A stretch of DNA of 64,000 bases, from assembly GCA_964446585.1 (NCBI GenBank), contig CAYUPI010000016.1, positions 1 through 64,000 on the forward strand, given 5' to 3'. Shown one piece after another: positions 60,408 to 64,000 of this stretch; the stretch's first letter is position 1, and each line of letters opens with the position of its first letter. Position numbers and translations under genes: made by a program. Under the pieces are notes generated by a model that saw nothing but the letters and a program-made list of their open reading frames with translations, had not been told where the DNA came from and did not search any database. The stretch comes from CAYUPI01 sp964446585 (lineage in GTDB: Bacteria; Verrucomicrobiota; Verrucomicrobiia; Limisphaerales; UBA8199).

Positions 60408-62219
60408 TCAACCGTGGATGACGAGCTGGATGTTATCGGGCAGGCCCTTGGCGACTTCGTTGACGACATTCCCTTTGAGCAGCATGGCCAGAGAGTGACG
60501 CTGCGGCGCGCCGACCATAAGGATATCGATGCCCAAGGTCGCGGTGATGTCCAGGATGGTCGCTGCGGGGTCTTCGCTGACGGCATAAACGGGAATTACG
60601 CGGACATTGGAATCGCGGCCGAGTTCGAGCATGCCGTACATGATCTGCGCGGCCCGGCGATCGTCCTGCCAGCGGATCCTTTGGTTCCCGGCCGGCGAGC
60701 CAGGCAGATTAACAGCGAGTTCCTTGACGTAAAGCACGTAAAGGTTGCCCTGGCGAAAGCGGGCTTCCTCGAGCGCGAAACGCAGGACGGGGGTGAAGCC
60801 TCGAGCCGCGACCATAATCGACTGGCCGCTCGAAAGGTTCGGGCGAAACTGATCCATAGTCCCGGGTTGGACAGCAGCGGCAACTTCCCGGCTGACCGTG
60901 ATGGTCTCAAGCCCTGCCCTCTTTTGCGCGATGCCACGCAGGCCGAAGCCAACGATTAGAATGCAGACAATGAAATAGAGCGCGTTAGGTTTGGTTTTGG
61001 CCAGTGTCATTTCAACCGCAAATAGAACCAGGAATGTGAGCGCCATCAACCCGCGCTCGTGCCAAACCAGTTTCAGGTTCCGATTGAAGGCACAGGAGCC
61101 GAGGTTAACGGCGATCGCGCCAACCACACCGATGGCGTAGAGTTCCATTAAAGAGATCTGATTTGGCGAGAAAAGCACGACCAGGATCGGTAAGGCAGTG
61201 GCAATGACCAGGGGCATGATGGGCACACCGTGAAGATTAAGACGCGCGAAGGGCTTGGGCATTTCGCCGTCGCGCGCCAGGAGGTAGAGCAGGCCAATCA
61301 GCGCGCCAATGGCGGTATTCACAGCGCTCAGCAACAACAGCCCAACGATGATCCCTGCGACAATCCCAAGAACCTTTCCCACGGCAGGCCAATATACGAT
61401 CGCACCGTATTGTTCGGCGAGGACAGTGAGCATGTCGTCCCATCTTTCGACCAGCAGAGGCTTGACGTCCGGCGAAAGGGAGAGCATCGCCCAGCCCAAT
61501 AACGCCGTGCCGAGCACAACCTCCAACGCCACGAGGAGGATCGCCTTGCTCGCCGTGCGGCCCACTTTGGGATCCTGAAAATCTGAGCCGCGGTCCAACG
61601 ACATGACACCGGTGAGATTTGCGATGGCCTCCACTCCGCTGAGGGCAAGGATGACGCTGACAAATGCAGTCCAGTTTTTGGCCAGGCTTCGGTGCGAAGG
61701 CTGCAGATGGCTCAGAGACAAATGGGGCAGACTCAGCCCGACAATGAGGAGCACAACCACCACCATCGGGATAGCCAGTGAAAATGCCAGGCTGCCGCTG
61801 TGCTTGGGGCCAAAATAGTTGATCGCGCCAATCAGAAGGATCATCCCCACCGTGGCCATCACCAGGTGCTCCTTCGGAACATGAAAATAAACGAGAGCCG
61901 ACCAGCCGCTAAGCGAGGCGGTCACCGTCATGTCAGCAACCAGCAGCAACGAACCTAAAACCGCAAGGAACCGGCTCTGAAGCCGCGCAGACGAGTACAC
62001 CCCTCCTCCATCGGGGAAATGCCGGCAGACGATGACGTAATTATAACCGACGAGGGCGGTTAACAGAGAGACAGCCACGATGATGGGCAGCGCGGCGTAC
62101 TGCATCGCCAGAAAGGCCGCCCCAATAACGTAAGCTTTGCTCGTGCCCCAATCCCCATATAGGAGTCCCGCCGCCCGCAGCCAACCGACATTCCGCGGAC
62201 GATGTTTTCCGACTTCCAT
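60408..62219 (-). CDS. APC-family permease with C-terminal universal stress domain
   Basis: 603 residues. The first 420 hold about 12 membrane helices of the amino acid/polyamine/cation (APC) superfamily: LLYGDWGTSKAYVIGAAFLA, CRHFPDGGGVYSSARL, and ALSGVEAIANLTGVM. The last 145 residues look like a UspA domain (SIMVAARGFTPVLRFALEEA, then ATLGIDILMVGAPQRHSLAM, GNVVNEVAKGLPDNIQLVI), with an adenosine-nucleotide pocket. Such fusions are known for cation or amino acid transporters. It lies between amt and glnA, so amino acid or nitrogen uptake is plausible; the substrate is unknown. Confidence 0.82.
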   Translation of the reverse strand: MEVGKHRPRNVGWLRAAGLLYGDWGTSKAYVIGAAFLAMQYAALPIIVAVSLLTALVGYNYVIVCRHFPDGGGVYSSARLQSRFLAVLGSLLLVADMTVTASLSGWSALVYFHVPKEHLVMATVGMILLIGAINYFGPKHSGSLAFSLAIPMVVVVLLIVGLSLPHLSLSHLQPSHRSLAKNWTAFVSVILALSGVEAIANLTGVMSLDRGSDFQDPKVGRTASKAILLVALEVVLGTALLGWAMLSLSPDVKPLLVERWDDMLTVLAEQYGAIVYWPAVGKVLGIVAGIIVGLLLLSAVNTAIGALIGLLYLLARDGEMPKPFARLNLHGVPIMPLVIATALPILVVLFSPNQISLMELYAIGVVGAIAVNLGSCAFNRNLKLVWHERGLMALTFLVLFAVEMTLAKTKPNALYFIVCILIVGFGLRGIAQKRAGLETITVSREVAAAVQPGTMDQFRPNLSSGQSIMVAARGFTPVLRFALEEARFRQGNLYVLYVKELAVNLPGSPAGNQRIRWQDDRRAAQIMYGMLELGRDSNVRVIPVYAVSEDPAATILDITATLGIDILMVGAPQRHSLAMLLKGNVVNEVAKGLPDNIQLVIHG

Positions 62220-62322
62220 GCTCCGGCGCTATTTCAAAAGAACCCGGACCGCAATGCAACTGTTCTTGAACTGCCTTGGGCGGATGCGCGCACGCATCCG
62301 CGAGCTTTGGCTGGCAGCAATC

Positions 62323-62658
62323 TCAGAGTCTGTGGGCGCGCCGCCGCCGAAACTGACGAAGGAGCATGGCCCCATAGCCGGCAGCCACGCCAGCCGAAAC
62401 AACCCATTTAATCCACTCGGTGAAGAGCAGCGGGCACAGGATTTGAATCAGCACCAGCACGAGCAGAAGGTAAAACACCCGGACGCCTGATCCTGGCATG
62501 ATCGTCCAGCCATTATTAAGCTTGCCTGCCTGCTGGCGGGCCTCATTTTGCCGCAGCGCGGCACCCTGGAGCATGCCGAACCCCACGCCGATGATGCCAC
62601 CGGCGGCCACCGCTGCGGTAGGCGCGATGACGGCAGACAATTGATGCATGAGCGTCAT
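62323..62658 (-). CDS. Small membrane protein, unknown
   Basis: 111 residues. Three hydrophobic segments (about 8-27, 58-76, 81-99) and a strongly basic tail (RQFRRRRAHRL). No family recognised. It lies 53 bases after amt and 103 bases before the APC gene on the same strand, so it belongs to the nitrogen group by position. No function is claimed. Confidence 0.5.
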   Translation of the reverse strand: MTLMHQLSAVIAPTAAVAAGGIIGVGFGMLQGAALRQNEARQQAGKLNNGWTIMPGSGVRVFYLLLVLVLIQILCPLLFTEWIKWVVSAGVAAGYGAMLLRQFRRRRAHRL

Positions 62659-62711
62659 TCTACTTTCAGGCCGGAAGCAAGCGCCGACGGAACCGATCCC
62701 AGGCCGACAAA

Positions 62712-64000
62712 CTATTTGGCACGCGGCGTTTCTGAGTCCTTGTCCATGGTAACGCCGCCATAGCCTGGTAGGCCCATCTCTGGAACGTCCAGCCCTTCTA
62801 GCTCCACTTCCTCAGCGACGCGATGAGTGCCCAGGACGAGCTTGACGATCTTGAACACAATAATGGAGAGAACGCTCAACGTAATGAAACAGGTCAGCAC
62901 TCCGATGAATTCTGCCACGAGCTGACTGAACCCGCCGCCATAAAAGAGTCCCAAGACTCCCATTTCGGTGGCGCCTTTGGGGGCTGCGCTGGGATCCATC
63001 ATCTTGTAGGTACCGTCGGGCAGCATGAACCAGTGCGCGCCGTTCCAACCTTGGCCGTACTTGCCATCGCCAAACAGACCGAGCGAGAGGCAGCCCCAGG
63101 CGCCACAGGTGCCATGAACCGAGATGGCGCCGACCGGATCATCAATCTTTAGCCGATCGAAGAAGAAGACGGATTCAGCCACGAGGATCCCGGCGACCAA
63201 GCCCAGCGCGCACGCGCCAACGGAATTGACGAAGGCGCACGGACAGGTGATGGCGACCAGGCCCGCTAGCATCCCGTTGCAGGCCATGCTCGGATCGGGT
63301 TTCTTCGTGCGCACCCACCACATCCACATGACTGCGCCCAAACAGCCGGTTGCAGAGGCAAGCATCGTGTTGGTGGCAACGACCGCAATGCGCAGATCGG
63401 TCCCGGCCAGAGTCGAGCCGGGGTTGAAGCCGAACCAGCCGAAGGCGAGGATGAAGGTGCCCAGAACAGCCATCGGGATGCTGTGAGGCAGCATCGGGTT
63501 TGTGCTGCCGTCCTTGTTGAATTTGCCGAGACGCGGCCCCAGGAGCCAGGCAAAGATTAGCCCAATTACCCCGCCTTGCATATGCACCACCGAGGAGCCG
63601 GCAAAATCCACATGGCCATGACCTAAGCCGAAATTGACGCCGAGTTGAGAAAGCCAACCGCCTCCCCACACCCAATTGCCAAAGACCGGATACATCACGG
63701 AACCGATGAAGCAGCCGTAGAGGCAGAACGCGGAGAATTTCCAACGTTCGGCGCACGCGCCGGTTGGGATGGTCGCGGTCGTATCCATGAAGACCATTTG
63801 AAAGAGGAAAAGACAGAACACTCCCACGTCGTAAGTGTCCCACGACAGAAAGAATCCCTTTAGCCCAATGATGCCCCAGTCTTTGCCGAAAAGATGCCAC
63901 GTCCATTCGTGGTTCAGGCTTGAACAGGCGCCCAGCGTCCCGGCCCCGGGTGTTCCTACACCGCCGAACATGAACGCGAACCCGCAAACCCAGAATCCCA
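62712..64000 (-). CDS. amt: Ammonium transporter (5' end outside the window)
   Basis: At least 429 residues; the reading frame runs off the right edge through GFWVCGFAF, so the true start is not here. The Amt/Mep channel is shown by DTTATIPTGACAERWKFSAF, the FAGSSVVHMQGGVIGL block with the first pore His, GWFGFNPGSTLAG, NTMLASATGCLGAV, and ISVHGTCGAWGCLSLGLFG with the second pore His. The C-terminal tail ends GLDVPEMGLPGYGGV, a PII-binding region found in Amt proteins. It takes up ammonium for the GlnA enzyme 2.5 kb downstream. A glnK gene may lie beyond the edge. Confidence 0.93.
   Translation of the reverse strand, partial: GFWVCGFAFMFGGVGTPGAGTLGACSSLNHEWTWHLFGKDWGIIGLKGFFLSWDTYDVGVFCLFLFQMVFMDTTATIPTGACAERWKFSAFCLYGCFIGSVMYPVFGNWVWGGGWLSQLGVNFGLGHGHVDFAGSSVVHMQGGVIGLIFAWLLGPRLGKFNKDGSTNPMLPHSIPMAVLGTFILAFGWFGFNPGSTLAGTDLRIAVVATNTMLASATGCLGAVMWMWWVRTKKPDPSMACNGMLAGLVAITCPCAFVNSVGACALGLVAGILVAESVFFFDRLKIDDPVGAISVHGTCGAWGCLSLGLFGDGKYGQGWNGAHWFMLPDGTYKMMDPSAAPKGATEMGVLGLFYGGGFSQLVAEFIGVLTCFITLSVLSIIVFKIVKLVLGTHRVAEEVELEGLDVPEMGLPGYGGVTMDKDSETPRAK

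Overview
The window looks like a chromosomal segment of a free-living, high-G+C member of the Verrucomicrobiota, probably near the Pedosphaera/Limisphaerales group. The clues are a pseudopilin of the H-X9-DG type, a secreted protein with the 'GG.F.L.GGFWS' signature, GH78 and GH106 rhamnosidases, a DUF2946-like small protein, and dispersed heptanucleotide repeats. This is inference from gene content; there is no rRNA in the window. I saw no tRNA, CRISPR array, transposase or phage gene.

Layout. 1-10 kb: a secreted protein, a Tat-exported metallophosphoesterase, a large GH106-like glycosidase with a hexuronate-type MFS transporter, a DUF4197 gene broken by an in-frame TAG, an alginate-export porin and a pseudopilin. 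10.9-21.5 kb: an L-rhamnose locus (rhaA, a fused ATPase-permease, second permease, binding lipoprotein, GH78 rhamnosidase, rhaB). 21.5-24.5 kb: a methyltransferase-like membrane protein, a frameshifted P-loop gene and a tandem pair of secreted Cys-rich proteins. 24.5-28.5 kb: a Zn/Mn uptake locus (permease, binding protein, porin, small His-containing protein) with no ATPase. 28.8-41.6 kb: GYD protein, MBL hydrolase, SpoU methyltransferase, a three-gene ABC export operon, a PQQ-type dehydrogenase, glucan phosphorylase and rlmN. 41.7-46.4 kb: two tandem histidine kinases and a sigma54 response regulator. 46.8-49.9 kb: ECF sigma, small membrane protein, and a bactofilin-like/RDD fusion. 50-54.7 kb: a cytochrome c/copper monooxygenase-like/TPR protein and lutABC. 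55-64 kb: aroC, prepilin peptidase, aroE, then a nitrogen group (glnA, APC-USP permease, small membrane protein, amt cut by the window edge).

How the genes fit together. The first third is a plant-polysaccharide module. GH106 and GH78 enzymes would release L-rhamnose from rhamnogalacturonan-like substrates, the ABC system imports it, and RhaA and RhaB convert it to rhamnulose-1-phosphate; the aldolase and regulator are not here. The MFS transporter would take the uronic acid part. The right end handles ammonium uptake and assimilation.

The most unusual signal is a family of short arrays of different 7-bp units (AATGACN, AGTCCAA, TTTTGGA, CCCTCGN, ATCACNN, GTGATCA). They occur at about eleven places, mostly between genes, sometimes as inverted pairs. 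Twice they lie in frame inside a gene: as a 47-codon insert in rlmN and as the linker that fuses the sugar ABC ATPase to its permease. Other oddities are a histidine kinase with Gly in place of the phospho-accepting His, a DUF4197 gene cut by an amber codon between signal peptide and mature domain, and a frameshifted kinase-like gene.
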